Shown here piece by piece: positions 8,815 to 19,582 of a stretch of DNA of 64,000 bases. The number at the start of each line of letters is the position of its first letter. Position 1 is the first letter of the stretch. Below the pieces are notes generated by a model, which was not told where the DNA came from, searched no databases, and saw only the letters and a program-made list of their open reading frames with translations. The DNA is from Zhongshania sp. R06B22 (lineage in GTDB: Bacteria; Pseudomonadota; Gammaproteobacteria; Pseudomonadales; Spongiibacteraceae), in assembly GCF_040892595.1 (NCBI RefSeq), contig NZ_JBFRYB010000001.1, positions 186,001 to 250,000 on the forward strand. Direction: 5' to 3'. A program made the translations under genes and the position numbers.

Positions 8815-9965
8815 TGGCGAGCCTCTTTCTGCCAGCGGTTACTTTTCAGGTACTCTTTCAGCATGCGCAGCGAGCCAGAAATATCGGCTAGTTCGGCATC
8901 TACCTGAACTTCCGCAAGGGTATTTATTTGCGCAAGCAAGGCGTCGCGCTTTTCATCAAGCTGATAATAACGATTTAACCACGCCGCGGCTTTTTCCAAA
9001 GCGCGCTCATACAATACCGGTTGGTTTGCCAGCAGCGCTAACTGTGCTTGCTCGAACATTAGTTGCAAACTTGCCCGCAACACGGCTTCTTGCTCAGGCG
9101 CCAACTGCGCGCGGAAATTGTCTTGATGATGATCAATACGAATATAGCTGCGGAGTTTTTCCCATGCTGCAGTCAAACCACCTTGTAAGCGCTGCTGCCA
9201 AGCGGACTCTTCTACCTGAACAGGTATGGGCACGTAGCTCGGCGCTTTGTATATCCTGAGTTTTTCGACTTCGCTAGCCAGCGCTTGCAAGGCCAAATAA
9301 CTGCCCTCAACATCGCGCTCAGCGCTGTTTTGCAAGGCGCCAATCTCTCTTGCTAATTCGGCGCGCACTGGCAGTAGAGCCGGCTCGTCTAGGTCTCGCA
9401 ATATTTCATCGGCACTGCCCAATAGCTGCGCAGCGGAGCGCGCATCATGACTGAGCTGGGCGCGCTGATTAGCGAGTCGCAGCAAGTATTCAGCCTCTGC
9501 CAGCAACCAATCTTGGCGGTCTACGGTAGCCAGCGACTCCACCGTGACTTCTAGGTTCTGACTGCGCATAGTTAGGGCGTCTAAGCGTGTCCCGACATCG
9601 CTGCGCAGCTGAGATAGCGCTTCGCGCTGGGCGCCGATCAATGCTTTAAACTCACTCTGCGAGGTGCTGAGCGCGCGTAATTCTGAGTCAAAATCCGCAT
9701 TGGCATTTTGTTTCTGCGCAGCCAGCAGCTGGTCTTGTTGATACATCCAGCCAGCCAAAACCAGAGCAGCAAGGGCGATAAGCAATGCCAGCAAGCCCAG
9801 CACATTACCACCGGACTTTTGTTTTACTACATGCTTCACTGGCGGTTTGTCTGCCGGTTTATTGACTTTTTTATTCGCGCTGGGTTCGGGCACATTGATT
9901 ACCGCCGGCTTTTGCTCTGGAGTGGTAATTGCGTCTTTATTATCTTCCGGTTTATCGCCGCTCAT
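8811..9965 (-). CDS. hemX: HemX (uroporphyrinogen-III C-methyltransferase-like) membrane protein
   Basis: A 384-aa protein with a charged, Lys/Pro-rich cytoplasmic N terminus, one transmembrane helix (about residues 53-75), a coiled-coil segment (about 78-140) and a helical C-terminal domain. This is the HemX layout. Database names often call it a uroporphyrinogen methyltransferase, but no SAM-binding motif is visible, so a catalytic role is doubtful. It lies 20 bp after hemD and overlaps hemY by 4 bp. Confidence 0.88.
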   Translation of the reverse strand: MSGDKPEDNKDAITTPEQKPAVINVPEPSANKKVNKPADKPPVKHVVKQKSGGNVLGLLALLIALAALVLAGWMYQQDQLLAAQKQNANADFDSELRALSTSQSEFKALIGAQREALSQLRSDVGTRLDALTMRSQNLEVTVESLATVDRQDWLLAEAEYLLRLANQRAQLSHDARSAAQLLGSADEILRDLDEPALLPVRAELAREIGALQNSAERDVEGSYLALQALASEVEKLRIYKAPSYVPIPVQVEESAWQQRLQGGLTAAWEKLRSYIRIDHHQDNFRAQLAPEQEAVLRASLQLMFEQAQLALLANQPVLYERALEKAAAWLNRYYQLDEKRDALLAQINTLAEVQVDAELADISGSLRMLKEYLKSNRWQKEARQ

Positions 9966-9985
9966 TATGCTCTCTCAAGATCCAT

Positions 9986-10783
9986 TTAATGATGTATAGA
10001 CGGATTGTTCTGTACATAGTGCTTTAGGGCTGTAAGGCTTGCTGCAGTGGCGGCATTATCAGCCTGTATCACTGTTTGATAGCCCTGAGCCTTCGCAATG
10101 TCTGCCACCCGCGAACTTGGCACCAGTACCGGGTATGGCAATGCCGCCGCACCCATCAGCTCAGTAAAGTGGCTGAGGGTTTCGCCGCTATTTAATGCAA
10201 CCATATTTATCTTGTGTTGTAACAGCAATGCCTGCAATTGACCACTGTCGATATCAGGTTTGCAGCGCTGATAACACTCTGCATAATCAACTACCGCACC
10301 GCGCTTCCTCAACTCAGTGGCCAAAAACTCCCGACCACCGACGCCACGGATAATTAATATCTTAGACTTATTGATGTGTTGAAGGTCGCCGCAGGCCAGC
10401 AGACTCTCGCTATTCATTGCTTGAGCACTATGGCGGACGGTGATGTCACGCTCGGCGAGCGCCGCTGCGGTGGCCCCTCCAATTGCATAGACATCAATAT
10501 CCATTGGCCACTGCGGCCAGTATTGCTCTATTTGATCTAAACCATGATGCACCGAATTCACGCTGATAAATATTAAGCTTTGGTAGCTATCGAGATTCAT
10601 CAGCAGACTGCGACATTGTTTAATTTCGGCCTCATGCTCCGGTAAAGACAGCGGCGCGATATTTAGCAAGGGCTGCAAGACCGACACCGCACCCGCCGCC
10701 GTTAAGGCGGCCGCAAATTCGGCACTGCGATCGGCTGGTCGCGTAACCAATACCCGTAAATTATTCAGCTTTACTGTCGCCAT
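9986..10783 (-). CDS. hemD: Uroporphyrinogen-III synthase
   Basis: A 265-aa cytoplasmic enzyme that closes hydroxymethylbilane to uroporphyrinogen III, with inversion of ring D, in haem and sirohaem synthesis. HemD is poorly conserved in sequence. The call rests on the N-terminal [17 protein letters not shown] and [15 protein letters not shown] segments, length, and position directly after hemC, which it overlaps by 23 bp. Confidence 0.92.
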   Translation of the reverse strand: MATVKLNNLRVLVTRPADRSAEFAAALTAAGAVSVLQPLLNIAPLSLPEHEAEIKQCRSLLMNLDSYQSLIFISVNSVHHGLDQIEQYWPQWPMDIDVYAIGGATAAALAERDITVRHSAQAMNSESLLACGDLQHINKSKILIIRGVGGREFLATELRKRGAVVDYAECYQRCKPDIDSGQLQALLLQHKINMVALNSGETLSHFTELMGAAALPYPVLVPSSRVADIAKAQGYQTVIQADNAATAASLTALKHYVQNNPSIHH

Positions 10784-11711
10784 ATACTGCCTTCAATATT
10801 GCGCCGGCACCCTGCTTCAGCAACGCTTCTGCCACCGCCACACCCAAGGCTTCAGCTTGATCACGAGGACCACAATGCTCGGCGGTTAAAACCACTTCAC
10901 CACTGGGTGCGCCCACTAAACCGCGCAGCCAAAGTTGCTTAGGGTCTTTAGGGTCAGCAATTGCATAACCGGCAATGGGCACCTGACAACCGCCTTCAAG
11001 ACGGCGATTCATGGCCCGCTCAGCCATCACTTGCTCTGCGCTTACGACATTGTGTAGCGGCTGTAATAGGCCAATGACTCTGGCGTCGTCCAAGCGGGTT
11101 TCAACACCAACCGCACCTTGGCCGCAGGCAGGCAAACTAGATTCAACCGACATTAGGGAGGCGATGCGATCTTCTAGTTTAAGACGAATCAAACCCGCCG
11201 CAGCCAGAATAATGGCATCAAATTCGCCTTCATCGAGCTTGCGTAAGCGGGTTTGCACATTGCCGCGCAAGCTGGAAATTTGCAAATCTGGACGCTGCGA
11301 GCGAAGCTGACACTCGCGACGCAAACTAGATGTACCAACCCGAGCGCCCTGGGGCAAGGCATCGACTGAAGGGAAGTGATTACTCACAAAGGCGTCACGC
11401 GGGTCTTCCCGCTCGCAAATAATCGCCAAGCCCAAGCCTTCTGGAAACTCCATTGGCACGTCTTTCATAGAGTGCACCGCAATATCGGCGCGACCATCCA
11501 CAAGCGCCTGCTCAAGCTCTTTAACAAATAAGGCTTTGCCCCCAATTTTGGATAGCGGCGAATCTAGCAATTGATCGCCTCGGGTGGTCATTCCCAGTAA
11601 TTCGACCTCTAAACCGGGATGGGCAGCCTGAAGCTCTGCCTTGATGAACTCCGCCTGCCAGAGTGCCAGCAGACTTTCGCGGGTAGCGATGCGGATTGTA
11701 TTGTCAGACAT
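10761..11711 (-). CDS. hemC: Porphobilinogen deaminase (hydroxymethylbilane synthase)
   Basis: Polymerises four porphobilinogens into hydroxymethylbilane. The 316-aa protein begins at the ATG at 11711 ([19 protein letters not shown]); longer in-frame extensions upstream do not look like the family. Conserved substrate-contact motifs ([40 protein letters not shown]) are present, as is the dipyrromethane-cofactor cysteine in [14 protein letters not shown]. It lies 85 bp downstream of algR, the classic algR-hemC arrangement of pseudomonads. Confidence 0.96.
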   Translation of the reverse strand: MSDNTIRIATRESLLALWQAEFIKAELQAAHPGLEVELLGMTTRGDQLLDSPLSKIGGKALFVKELEQALVDGRADIAVHSMKDVPMEFPEGLGLAIICEREDPRDAFVSNHFPSVDALPQGARVGTSSLRRECQLRSQRPDLQISSLRGNVQTRLRKLDEGEFDAIILAAAGLIRLKLEDRIASLMSVESSLPACGQGAVGVETRLDDARVIGLLQPLHNVVSAEQVMAERAMNRRLEGGCQVPIAGYAIADPKDPKQLWLRGLVGAPSGEVVLTAEHCGPRDQAEALGVAVAEALLKQGAGAILKAVYGDSKAE

Positions 11712-11796
11712 GAATATTTCCGTAGAACTCCGTGGGGTCCCCATGATACTGCAGCAAGCGCGCCGACAAAACCGAAAACCTAGAGTGTTTGGATCA

Positions 11797-12531
11797 CTAC
11801 ACACCTTTGGCAAGACGGGCGCGCACCACCGGCAAATACCGCCGACTAATTTGCGGCCCCTCGGCGACACCCTGTAATTTGACCCGATATCCGGTCACGC
11901 CGTGACGCTCAATACCCTGTAAATACTGCAGGGCAACCAGGGCATTGCGGTGAATGCGCAAAAACTGGCTAGCAAATTCTTGCTCAAGCTCCCGCAAGCT
12001 ATCATCGATAAGCAGCTCACCACCAGGGTGCACTGCGCAAACGTATTTATGATCGGCGTGAAAATAACGCACTGCCGACACCGCCAACAAACTAATACCC
12101 TGCGGCCCGGTTGACGATAACTGACTGCGCTGAGCTGGCGCTTCCAACTCGGCAAGCGCGGTAATTTGGGCTTTGTTGAGCCGCGACAAACGACCAAACA
12201 CCGCAGCCAATTTATCGCGTTGAATAGGTTTTAATAGGTAGCCCACGGCCTGCGCGTCGAATGCGGCGATCGCGTATTCATCATAGGCGGTGCAAAAAAC
12301 AATCGCCGGTGACGACTCTCGCTCGGCTAATTCACACGCGAGCTCAATACCACTTTTACCCGGCATGGAAATATCCAACAGCAGCACATCTGGTTGGCTG
12401 CGTGCTATCTCGGCCAGCGCCTGCTCGGCATTGGCGGCCTCGCCAAGCAGCTCAATATTGCCAAGCTCTGTTAATAGCCGTGCAGCGCGATCCCGCGCCA
12501 AGGGCTCATCGTCAACAATTAAAACTTTCAC
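11797..12531 (-). CDS. algR: AlgR-type LytTR response regulator
   Basis: A 244-aa two-component regulator: receiver domain (about 1-120) with acidic pocket VDDEP and phospho-acceptor Asp53 in [10 protein letters not shown], then a LytTR DNA-binding domain (about 140-240). In Pseudomonas, AlgR controls alginate, type IV pili and virulence. No alginate cluster is in this window, so the regulon here is open. Its start overlaps the algZ stop by 4 bp. Confidence 0.9.
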   Translation of the reverse strand: MKVLIVDDEPLARDRAARLLTELGNIELLGEAANAEQALAEIARSQPDVLLLDISMPGKSGIELACELAERESSPAIVFCTAYDEYAIAAFDAQAVGYLLKPIQRDKLAAVFGRLSRLNKAQITALAELEAPAQRSQLSSTGPQGISLLAVSAVRYFHADHKYVCAVHPGGELLIDDSLRELEQEFASQFLRIHRNALVALQYLQGIERHGVTGYRVKLQGVAEGPQISRRYLPVVRARLAKGV

Positions 12532-13640
12532 AGCGAGTGACCCGGACTGAATTTTTTAATTGGGAACACTAAGTTCACCCGGTAATAACCCTCTGACAAC
12601 TGGCACTTAAAACTAGCCTCGTCACCAAATAGGGTTTGTAAACGAAGGCGAACATTGTCGCTGGCCATGCCATTGCCCACCCCCAAGTCAGAGGATACTA
12701 ACACCGGGTTTTGTATTTCGATATTGATCATGCCGTCGCTGGCGACAGCTCTTATGGTCACGACGCCACCGGCTTGCAGCAGCTGAATACCGTGGGCGAT
12801 AGCGTTTTCTATTAAGGGTTGCAGCAACAGCGATGGTACGGCCACATCATCGTCTATGCCGGTATCTTGCCAGTCTACTTGGAGCCGATCTGCTAGGCGC
12901 GCACGCTCAATGCGCAAGTAGCGCTCACACAAGTCGCGCTCATCAGCCCAGCGCACTACACTCATCCCACTCTGTAAGTTTGCTCGAAATAGCGCAGCCA
13001 AATCCTCCACCGCCTGCTCAGCTTTTTCCGGCGCGGCACTGATTAAACTACTGATGCTATTTAAAGTATTAAACAGAAAGTGCGGACGAATTCTGGCATG
13101 CAGCGCTTCTAGGCGGGCATATAAGCTGCTTTGCTCACGCAGACGGTATTGCAAACTTAAATAGGCGTAACGCATACCTACACCTAGCAACACACTGGCG
13201 ACCACCAGTGTATCCGCCAAGGCCCAGCCATCCAGCAGCCAAACATTGTCCCGCAAACCGCCATTGGCAAACCATTGACCCAGCACGGTCACGCAGGCAA
13301 CCCAAGCCAGACACACCATAAAACTAATGCCGGCGGCGACGGCAGCACTCATGTTAGTAAATACCGATTTTAGCGACTGCAAAATCGCCGCTGCCCCCAG
13401 CACACACCAAATGGTGAACATGCCGGACATCCCTAGCAATACCCAATCAAAATTCTGCAAACCAGACTTTAACAGGGTAAACATAATGGCGAGCAAAGAT
13501 GCCAACAACACCATTAGCAGCAACGCATAGGGGCTGGACAAATTGCCAATAAACGACAACTGCGGCTCTTGTTGCTGCTCACGCGTGGTTCGCTGAGAAT
13601 TAAGCTGCGCTTTGCTTTGCCAACGCGACACGATACTCAC
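12528..13640 (-). CDS. algZ: AlgZ/FimS-type sensor histidine kinase
   Basis: A 370-aa membrane kinase with several N-terminal transmembrane helices (within about residues 35-180) and a LytS-type kinase core. The phospho-acceptor histidine lies in ARIRPHFLFNTLNSI, the His_kinase domain signature, and an ATPase segment (LLLQPLIENAIAHGI) follows. It is the partner of the downstream AlgR. The order argH (divergent)-algZ-algR-hemC matches Pseudomonas. Confidence 0.9.
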   Translation of the reverse strand: MSIVSRWQSKAQLNSQRTTREQQQEPQLSFIGNLSSPYALLLMVLLASLLAIMFTLLKSGLQNFDWVLLGMSGMFTIWCVLGAAAILQSLKSVFTNMSAAVAAGISFMVCLAWVACVTVLGQWFANGGLRDNVWLLDGWALADTLVVASVLLGVGMRYAYLSLQYRLREQSSLYARLEALHARIRPHFLFNTLNSISSLISAAPEKAEQAVEDLAALFRANLQSGMSVVRWADERDLCERYLRIERARLADRLQVDWQDTGIDDDVAVPSLLLQPLIENAIAHGIQLLQAGGVVTIRAVASDGMINIEIQNPVLVSSDLGVGNGMASDNVRLRLQTLFGDEASFKCQLSEGYYRVNLVFPIKKFSPGHSL

Positions 13641-13763
13641 CCTAGAAATATTTTATAAAGCATAGCAGGCTGGTGGCAGAGCGGATACGACTAGCAGGAC
13701 TGACCATCGCGGCATTAACCATCAGCACCTTCGCCAATGTAGAAGCGCGATTCAGACTAAAAC

Positions 13764-13772
13764 TGTTATAAT
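13764..13772 (+). promoter_or_regulatory. Extended -10 promoter candidate for argH
   Basis: TGTTATAAT (extended -10: TG at 13764, TATAAT at 13767-13772) lies about 72 bp before the argH start, in the divergent gap with algZ. No good -35 is seen at 16-18 bp, which suits an extended -10 promoter. Confidence 0.45.
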
Positions 13773-13843
13773 GGCGGCCTTTTAAGCAGTGGCTGGCAAA
13801 CACACCCACGCTAAGCCAATCAGCAAAATAGGAACACAAGGCA

Positions 13844-15244
13844 ATGAGTGATAAAGAACCGAGCATCAAACCCTGGGGCGGCCGCTTCAGCGAAGCCACT
13901 GACCAATTTGTGGAGCGCTTCACGGCCTCGGTCAGCTTTGATCAACGCCTTTATCACCACGACATAAACGGTTCATTAGCCCATGCGGCAATGCTAGAAA
14001 AAGTAGGGGTATTAACCACCGAGGAAGTTGCGGAAATTCAGCGCGGCCTAGAAGAGATTCGCGCTGAAATACTGGCTGGCACCTTTGAGTGGTCAGTCAG
14101 CCTTGAAGACGTGCATATGAATATTGAGGCACGTCTGACCGATAAAATCGGCATTACCGGCAAAAAGCTCCACACCGGCCGCTCGCGCAACGACCAAGTC
14201 GCGACCGATATTCGTTTGTATGTGCGCGACGAATTAGTGCTTATTTGCACAGAGTTAAGCCGTTTGCAGCTGGGACTGATCAATCTTGCCAGACGCGAAG
14301 CCAATACCATCATGCCCGGCTTCACCCATTTGCAGACTGCCCAGCCGGTCACCTTCGGCCACCACATGCTGGCCTGGAACGAAATGCTGGAACGCGACTA
14401 CAGTCGCTTTCAAGACTGCGGCGCACGCTTGAACCAGTGCCCACTGGGCGCAGCCGCACTGGCGGGAACCACCTATCCAATCGATCGGCACTACAGCGCT
14501 GAATTACTCGGCTTTGACCGCCCCACTGAAAACTCGCTGGATTCGGTCAGTGACCGCGACTTCGCCATTGAATTTGCAGCCGCCGCTAGCCTGCTAATGA
14601 CGCATATGTCGCGCTTCAGCGAAGAGTTGGTGTTATGGACCTCAGCGCAATTTAAATTTATCGAGCTGCCCGACCGTTTCTGCACTGGTTCATCGATTAT
14701 GCCGCAGAAGAAAAATCCCGATGTGCCAGAATTAGTGCGCGGTAAAGTGGGCCGCGTTAATGGTCATCTTGTCAGCCTATTAACCCTGATGAAATCGCAG
14801 CCGCTGGCCTACAACAAAGACAATCAGGAAGACAAAGAACCGCTATTCGATATTATCGACACGGTCAAAGACTGCCTAAAAGCCTACGCCGATATGGTGC
14901 CCGCAATCACCGTCAATAGCGATGTCACCCGTGAAGCAGCGATGCGCGGATTTTCCACCGCAACCGATTTAGCTGATTATCTGGTGCGCAAAGGCCTGCC
15001 TTTTCGCGACGCTCACGAAGTGGTCGGCAAGTCAGTTGCCTATGGCATTGCCGAGAATAAAGATCTGTCAGAAATGACACTGGATGAATTACACACTTTC
15101 AGCACCGATATAGACGCCGATGTCTTTGATGTTCTCACCCTAGAAGGTTCGGTCAACGCCCGCGACCACATTGGTGGTACCGCGCCTAAGCAAGTGCTAG
15201 CCGCCGCTGATCGAGCGCAAAACCGGCTGACGGAACGCGCATAA
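13844..15244 (+). CDS. argH: Argininosuccinate lyase
   Basis: Splits argininosuccinate into arginine and fumarate, the last step of arginine synthesis. The 466-aa protein is full length and begins with the family-typical [18 protein letters not shown]. The fumarase/ASL superfamily signature [11 protein letters not shown] carries the flexible catalytic serine loop, and [13 protein letters not shown] and the following helical regions are intact. It is divergent from algZ, as in Pseudomonas. Confidence 0.97.
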   Translation: MSDKEPSIKPWGGRFSEATDQFVERFTASVSFDQRLYHHDINGSLAHAAMLEKVGVLTTEEVAEIQRGLEEIRAEILAGTFEWSVSLEDVHMNIEARLTDKIGITGKKLHTGRSRNDQVATDIRLYVRDELVLICTELSRLQLGLINLARREANTIMPGFTHLQTAQPVTFGHHMLAWNEMLERDYSRFQDCGARLNQCPLGAAALAGTTYPIDRHYSAELLGFDRPTENSLDSVSDRDFAIEFAAAASLLMTHMSRFSEELVLWTSAQFKFIELPDRFCTGSSIMPQKKNPDVPELVRGKVGRVNGHLVSLLTLMKSQPLAYNKDNQEDKEPLFDIIDTVKDCLKAYADMVPAITVNSDVTREAAMRGFSTATDLADYLVRKGLPFRDAHEVVGKSVAYGIAENKDLSEMTLDELHTFSTDIDADVFDVLTLEGSVNARDHIGGTAPKQVLAAADRAQNRLTERA

Positions 15245-15254
15245 TAACCCTCAG

Positions 15255-15281
15255 TCCGCTGACGCACTTTGCGTCGGCGGA
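15255..15281 (+). terminator. Hairpin after argH
   Basis: TCCGCTGACGCA (15255-15266) pairs with TGCGTCGGCGGA (15270-15281), 12 bp with one G-T wobble and a CTT loop, 11 nt after the argH stop. There is no T tract, so it may be a weak or Rho-assisted terminator or a 3'-end stabiliser. Confidence 0.4.
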
Positions 15282-15415
15282 TGATTGCCCTCAGCGCCAT
15301 CGTATTTATTCTCGCAAAAGAATGCTTGTCCACTGATCAAGCCTTACATTATTGTTCGTATACCACCTCGCTTAACGAATACTACATACCTTGAAGTTAA
15401 TCACGGAGTACTGTC

Positions 15416-16450
15416 TTGATAAGCGCAAAACACAAACTGCTGCTAGGCGTGGCGATGGCAAGTTTACTTATTGCATGCAGCCCTGCAGACACCCCCGCTG
15501 CTGGCGGCAGACCAGCGCCCGCGGTAAAAGTAAGCACCCTAGCCACTGAAGTTGTGCAAAAACGCGTACAAGCCTTGGGTACTTTGCTAGCGCAAGAATC
15601 GATTGATATCAGCAGCAATGTCACCGAAAAAATCACCGCGCTCCATTTTGATGATGGCGACAGTGTCACCAAGGGGCAATTGCTAGTGACTCTGCAGCAA
15701 GATGAAGAAGCGGCGCAGCTCAGCTCTGCCCGCGCGGACTTAGCCGAGCAAGAACGCGAGTTGGCGCGCCTAGAGGGCCTGCTTGCCAGTCAATCTGCGG
15801 CTCAAACCGAATATGATCAACGTCAAACAGCCAAGCTCCGAGCCCAGAGTAAAATTGCCGAGATTCAGGCCTTACTTGCAGAGCGCACTATTCGCGCCCC
15901 GTTTAGCGGTGTTATTGGCCTGCGCCAACTTAGCCCGGGTGCCCTAGTTAGTCCTGGCACCAGCATCACCACCCTGGATGATCTGAGCGTAATGCGCCTG
16001 GACTTTCAACTGCCCAGCCTGAGTATCAAGGCCATTGCCCCAGGCCAAAGGATCGTTGCGCACAGCGACGCCTTAAACGACGACTTTGACGCCACTATTT
16101 CTGCCGTTGCCAGCCGCGTAAATCCGATTGATCGCAGCATCACCGCCCGCGCACTAATAAAAAACCCAGATCAAAAATTGAAACCCGGTATGTTGATGCT
16201 GGTATCGATTACCACCAGTGAGTACGACGCCATTATGGCACCTGAATCGGCACTGCAAAGCGTTCAGCTGCAGCACTACCTTTGGATTATGAACGCCGAC
16301 CAAAAGGCCGAGCGCCGGCAAGTGGAGCTGGGGATTCGCAAACCGGGCTTTGTTGAAATTCGCAGTGGCGTAAGCGTCGGCGAGCAACTTATTTACGAAG
16401 GATTTGCCTCCCTTCAAGCCGGTAGCACTGTCGCGCCACAGGAAGGTTAA
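15416..16450 (+). CDS. RND efflux periplasmic adaptor (membrane fusion) lipoprotein
   Basis: A 344-aa adaptor that links an inner-membrane RND pump to an outer-membrane channel. It starts at a TTG with GGAG 7 nt upstream. The N terminus is a lipoprotein signal with lipobox LLIAC, so it is probably anchored in the inner membrane. A biotinyl/lipoyl hairpin domain (ITALHFDDGDSVTKGQLL), a short coiled-coil hairpin and beta-barrel parts follow in standard order. It is encoded 3 bp upstream of the pump gene. No TolC-type gene is nearby. Confidence 0.92.
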   Translation: MISAKHKLLLGVAMASLLIACSPADTPAAGGRPAPAVKVSTLATEVVQKRVQALGTLLAQESIDISSNVTEKITALHFDDGDSVTKGQLLVTLQQDEEAAQLSSARADLAEQERELARLEGLLASQSAAQTEYDQRQTAKLRAQSKIAEIQALLAERTIRAPFSGVIGLRQLSPGALVSPGTSITTLDDLSVMRLDFQLPSLSIKAIAPGQRIVAHSDALNDDFDATISAVASRVNPIDRSITARALIKNPDQKLKPGMLMLVSITTSEYDAIMAPESALQSVQLQHYLWIMNADQKAERRQVELGIRKPGFVEIRSGVSVGEQLIYEGFASLQAGSTVAPQEG

Positions 16451-16453
16451 AGT

Positions 16454-19400
16454 ATGCTTCTCTCCGATACCGCGATAAAGCGACCCGTATTCGCTGTAGT
16501 CATTAGTCTTTTATTAGTGGCATTTGGGCTGCTAGCCTTTGAGCGCCTGCCACTGCGTGAATACCCTGATATTGATCCCCCCGTGGTATCGGTGCGCACC
16601 GTTTACGTCGGCGCATCGGCCGAGGTCATCGAGTCCAGAGTTACCCAAATTATTGAAGACCGTATCGCCGGTATTGAAGGCATAAAAACCATTAACTCCA
16701 CCAGTCTCGATGGTTTCTCCTCTATCAGTATCGAGTTCAAATTAACGAGGGATATCGACGCTGCCGCCAATGATGTGCGTGATCGAGTATCAGGCGCGCT
16801 GGCCGAGTTACCAGAAGAGGCCGATCCGCCAGAGGTACAAAAGAGTGACGCCGACGAACAAGTCATCATGTGGCAAAACTTAACGTCGGACACCCTCAGC
16901 GTATTAGCCTTGGCCGATTACGCCCAGCGCCACATTGTCGATCGCTTTGCGGTACTCGATGGCGTTGCGCGGGTGCGTATTAGCGGCGGCCCAGAATATG
17001 CCATGCGCATTTGGCTGGATCGAGAGTCCCTTGCCGCAAGACAGCTGACCGTGAGCGATATAGAAGATGCCCTACGACGAGAAAACGTCGAGCTTCCCGC
17101 CGGCACTTTAAAATCCATAGACCGAGATTTTGTGGTAAAGATTAATCGCCACTTTCTCACCCCAAGTGACTTTGAGGCTTTGGTGGTAAAGCGTGACGAG
17201 CAAGGCTATCTCACTAAGCTCAGTGACGTTGCTAGGGTTGAGCTCGGCGCCGCCGAGCACCGTCAATATTTCCAAGGCAACGGCGTGCCTATGGTCGGCA
17301 TAGGCATAGTAAAACAAAGTGTTTCCAATACCCTTGCCGTCGCCGACGCTGTTCGCGCCGAAGCGGAGAAAATTCGCAAAACCCTGCCCGAGGGCATTCA
17401 GCTGCACCCCAGTTACGACAGCTCGGTTTTCATCGCCCAAGCCATCTCCGAGGTGTACAGCACGCTGTTCATCGCCGCCGCGCTAGTGGTGTTAGTGATA
17501 TTTTTATTCCTAGGCGATTTCCGCGCCATGCTGGTTCCCGCAGTGACGGTACCCGTGTCACTTATCGCAACGTTTACCGTATTGTATGCACTGGGTTATA
17601 CCGTCAACTTGCTCACTCTACTAGCTCTGGTATTGGCCATAGGACTGGTTGTTGATGACAGCATTGTGGTGCTCGAAAACATTCATCGCCGCCTACTTAG
17701 CGGCGAACCGCCCTTGGTGGCAGCCTATCGCGGTAGTCGCCAAGTTGGCTTTGCCGTTATCGCGACCACCGCCGTACTGATTGCGGTTTTTGTCCCCATC
17801 AGTTTCTTAGAGGGCGATGTCGGACGTTTATTCGGTGAATTTGCCGTCGCGATGGCTGTCGCGGTGTTTTTCTCCAGCATTGTCGCACTTACCTTATCAC
17901 CCGTTATTTGTTCCAAGGTATTGAAACGTGATGCCATGCATGGCGGTCTCGCTACCTTTGTCGAAAACCTGCTCCACCGCATGGAGACTCGCTACGGCAA
18001 GATATTAGCTAGCAGCATGAAACATCCGATCTTGTCGGCATTGGCATTGGTAATGACCGTGGGTGCCTGCGTCTTTTTCCTCCAAAAAGTACCTGCCGAA
18101 TTCGCGCCCAAGGAAGACCGCGGTGTGGTATTTATGATTATTCGCGGCCCTGAAGGTGCCTCTTTCAATTACGTGACCAAACATCTAGCAGAGGTTGAAC
18201 AGCGGCTCATGCCCATGGTAGACGCCGGCACGATCAATAGACTGTTACTGCGCGCGCCCGGTGGCCGCGGTGGCGCCGACGTTTACAACCAAGCCGTCGG
18301 TATTTTGGTGTTAACCCCCTGGGCAGAGCGTGAGCCTATCGCCAAGGTGGTCGGCGAAATACGACAGCGGCTTGCAGGCTTTACAGCCTTAAGCGTTTTT
18401 CCAATTACTCCCCAGTCACTAGGTGGTGGATTCAGTAAACCGCTGGAGTTTGTTATTGGTGGCAGCAGCTATGAAGAACTCGCCGAATGGTCTGATCTAA
18501 TAGTCAAAGAAGCGAAATCAAATCCCGGCCTGCTAGGTGTCGACAGCGATTTCCGCCAAACCAAACCACAGCTAGCCGTCACGATTAATCGAGACCGGGC
18601 CGCCACCCTCGGCGTTAACGCCAGTGAGATCAATCGCAGCTTAGAGACTCTTTTGGGCTCGCGAAAAGTGACGACGTTTATGATGGGGGGCGAAGAGTAC
18701 GACGTCATTGTCGAAGGTGAGCCCGACGCTCAACGCAGCCCACAAGACTTAAGTAATATTTATGTGCGCTCGGAGACCAGCGGTAATCTCATTCCCCTTG
18801 GCAATCTGGTGACCTTGCAAGAGCGCGGAGATGCTGCAGAGTTAAATCGCTATAATCGCGTGCGCGCTATCACCATCGACGCCAACCTCGCAGAGGGTTA
18901 CTCACTGGGCGAGGCGCTCAGCTACTTTGAAAATCTGGTCGCCGACAAGCTCCCCGACGCCACCGTTGATTACAAGGGGGAATCGCTGGATTATCACGAA
19001 TCTGGCAATTCGGTTTACTTCACTTTCGCCCTGGCACTGCTGGTGGTCTATTTGGTACTTGCCGCCCAATTCGAAAGCTTTATTCATCCCTTCATTATTT
19101 TGCTAAGCGTGCCGCTAGCGGTAGCCGGCGCTTTAATCGGTCTTTATCTGACCGACCAAAGTCTGAATATTTACAGCCAAATTGCGCTTATTATGCTGGT
19201 GGGCTTGGCGGCTAAGAACGGTATCTTACTAGTGGAATTTGCCAACCAGTTACGCGACCAAGGCTTGGAATTCGATCAGGCGATATTGCAATCGGCTCAG
19301 CAAAGACTGCGGCCCATCGCGATGACAGCTATCACCACCATTATGGGCGCGGTGCCGCTGATACTCTCTTCCGGACCGGGCAGTGAATCTCGTTACGTCA

Positions 19401-19567
19401 TCGGCATTGTGGTGGCGTTTGGTGTTAGCTCCGCCACAATATTAACGCTATTTGTTATACCCATGGCTTATCGACTACTAGCAAGAAACAGCAAATCACC
19501 CCTCACCGTCACACGACAATTAGAGGCTCAGCTTGCTGTGAATGAGGACAAAGAAAAGTACTCCTAA
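16454..19567 (+). CDS. RND multidrug efflux permease (AcrB/HAE1 family)
   Basis: A 1037-aa inner-membrane proton/drug antiporter with the duplicated 6+6 transmembrane layout and two large periplasmic loops. The proton-relay residues are visible: Asp401-Asp402 in GLVVDDSIVVLENIHR in TM4, and the lysine of GLAAKNGILLVEF in TM10. Length is typical. It forms an operon with the adaptor. Its closest named class by N-terminal sequence is the MexF/TriC-like group, but substrates cannot be predicted. It converges with the toroid gene with only 15 bp between stops and no obvious terminator. Confidence 0.95.
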   Translation: MLLSDTAIKRPVFAVVISLLLVAFGLLAFERLPLREYPDIDPPVVSVRTVYVGASAEVIESRVTQIIEDRIAGIEGIKTINSTSLDGFSSISIEFKLTRDIDAAANDVRDRVSGALAELPEEADPPEVQKSDADEQVIMWQNLTSDTLSVLALADYAQRHIVDRFAVLDGVARVRISGGPEYAMRIWLDRESLAARQLTVSDIEDALRRENVELPAGTLKSIDRDFVVKINRHFLTPSDFEALVVKRDEQGYLTKLSDVARVELGAAEHRQYFQGNGVPMVGIGIVKQSVSNTLAVADAVRAEAEKIRKTLPEGIQLHPSYDSSVFIAQAISEVYSTLFIAAALVVLVIFLFLGDFRAMLVPAVTVPVSLIATFTVLYALGYTVNLLTLLALVLAIGLVVDDSIVVLENIHRRLLSGEPPLVAAYRGSRQVGFAVIATTAVLIAVFVPISFLEGDVGRLFGEFAVAMAVAVFFSSIVALTLSPVICSKVLKRDAMHGGLATFVENLLHRMETRYGKILASSMKHPILSALALVMTVGACVFFLQKVPAEFAPKEDRGVVFMIIRGPEGASFNYVTKHLAEVEQRLMPMVDAGTINRLLLRAPGGRGGADVYNQAVGILVLTPWAEREPIAKVVGEIRQRLAGFTALSVFPITPQSLGGGFSKPLEFVIGGSSYEELAEWSDLIVKEAKSNPGLLGVDSDFRQTKPQLAVTINRDRAATLGVNASEINRSLETLLGSRKVTTFMMGGEEYDVIVEGEPDAQRSPQDLSNIYVRSETSGNLIPLGNLVTLQERGDAAELNRYNRVRAITIDANLAEGYSLGEALSYFENLVADKLPDATVDYKGESLDYHESGNSVYFTFALALLVVYLVLAAQFESFIHPFIILLSVPLAVAGALIGLYLTDQSLNIYSQIALIMLVGLAAKNGILLVEFANQLRDQGLEFDQAILQSAQQRLRPIAMTAITTIMGAVPLILSSGPGSESRYVIGIVVAFGVSSATILTLFVIPMAYRLLARNSKSPLTVTRQLEAQLAVNEDKEKYS

Positions 19568-19582
19568 TGTGGTCAAGGTGTA

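Noticed and set aside
11712..11870. Longer HemC start
   Set aside because: The extension is arginine/cysteine-rich, runs into algR, and lacks family similarity; [13 protein letters not shown] is the standard start.
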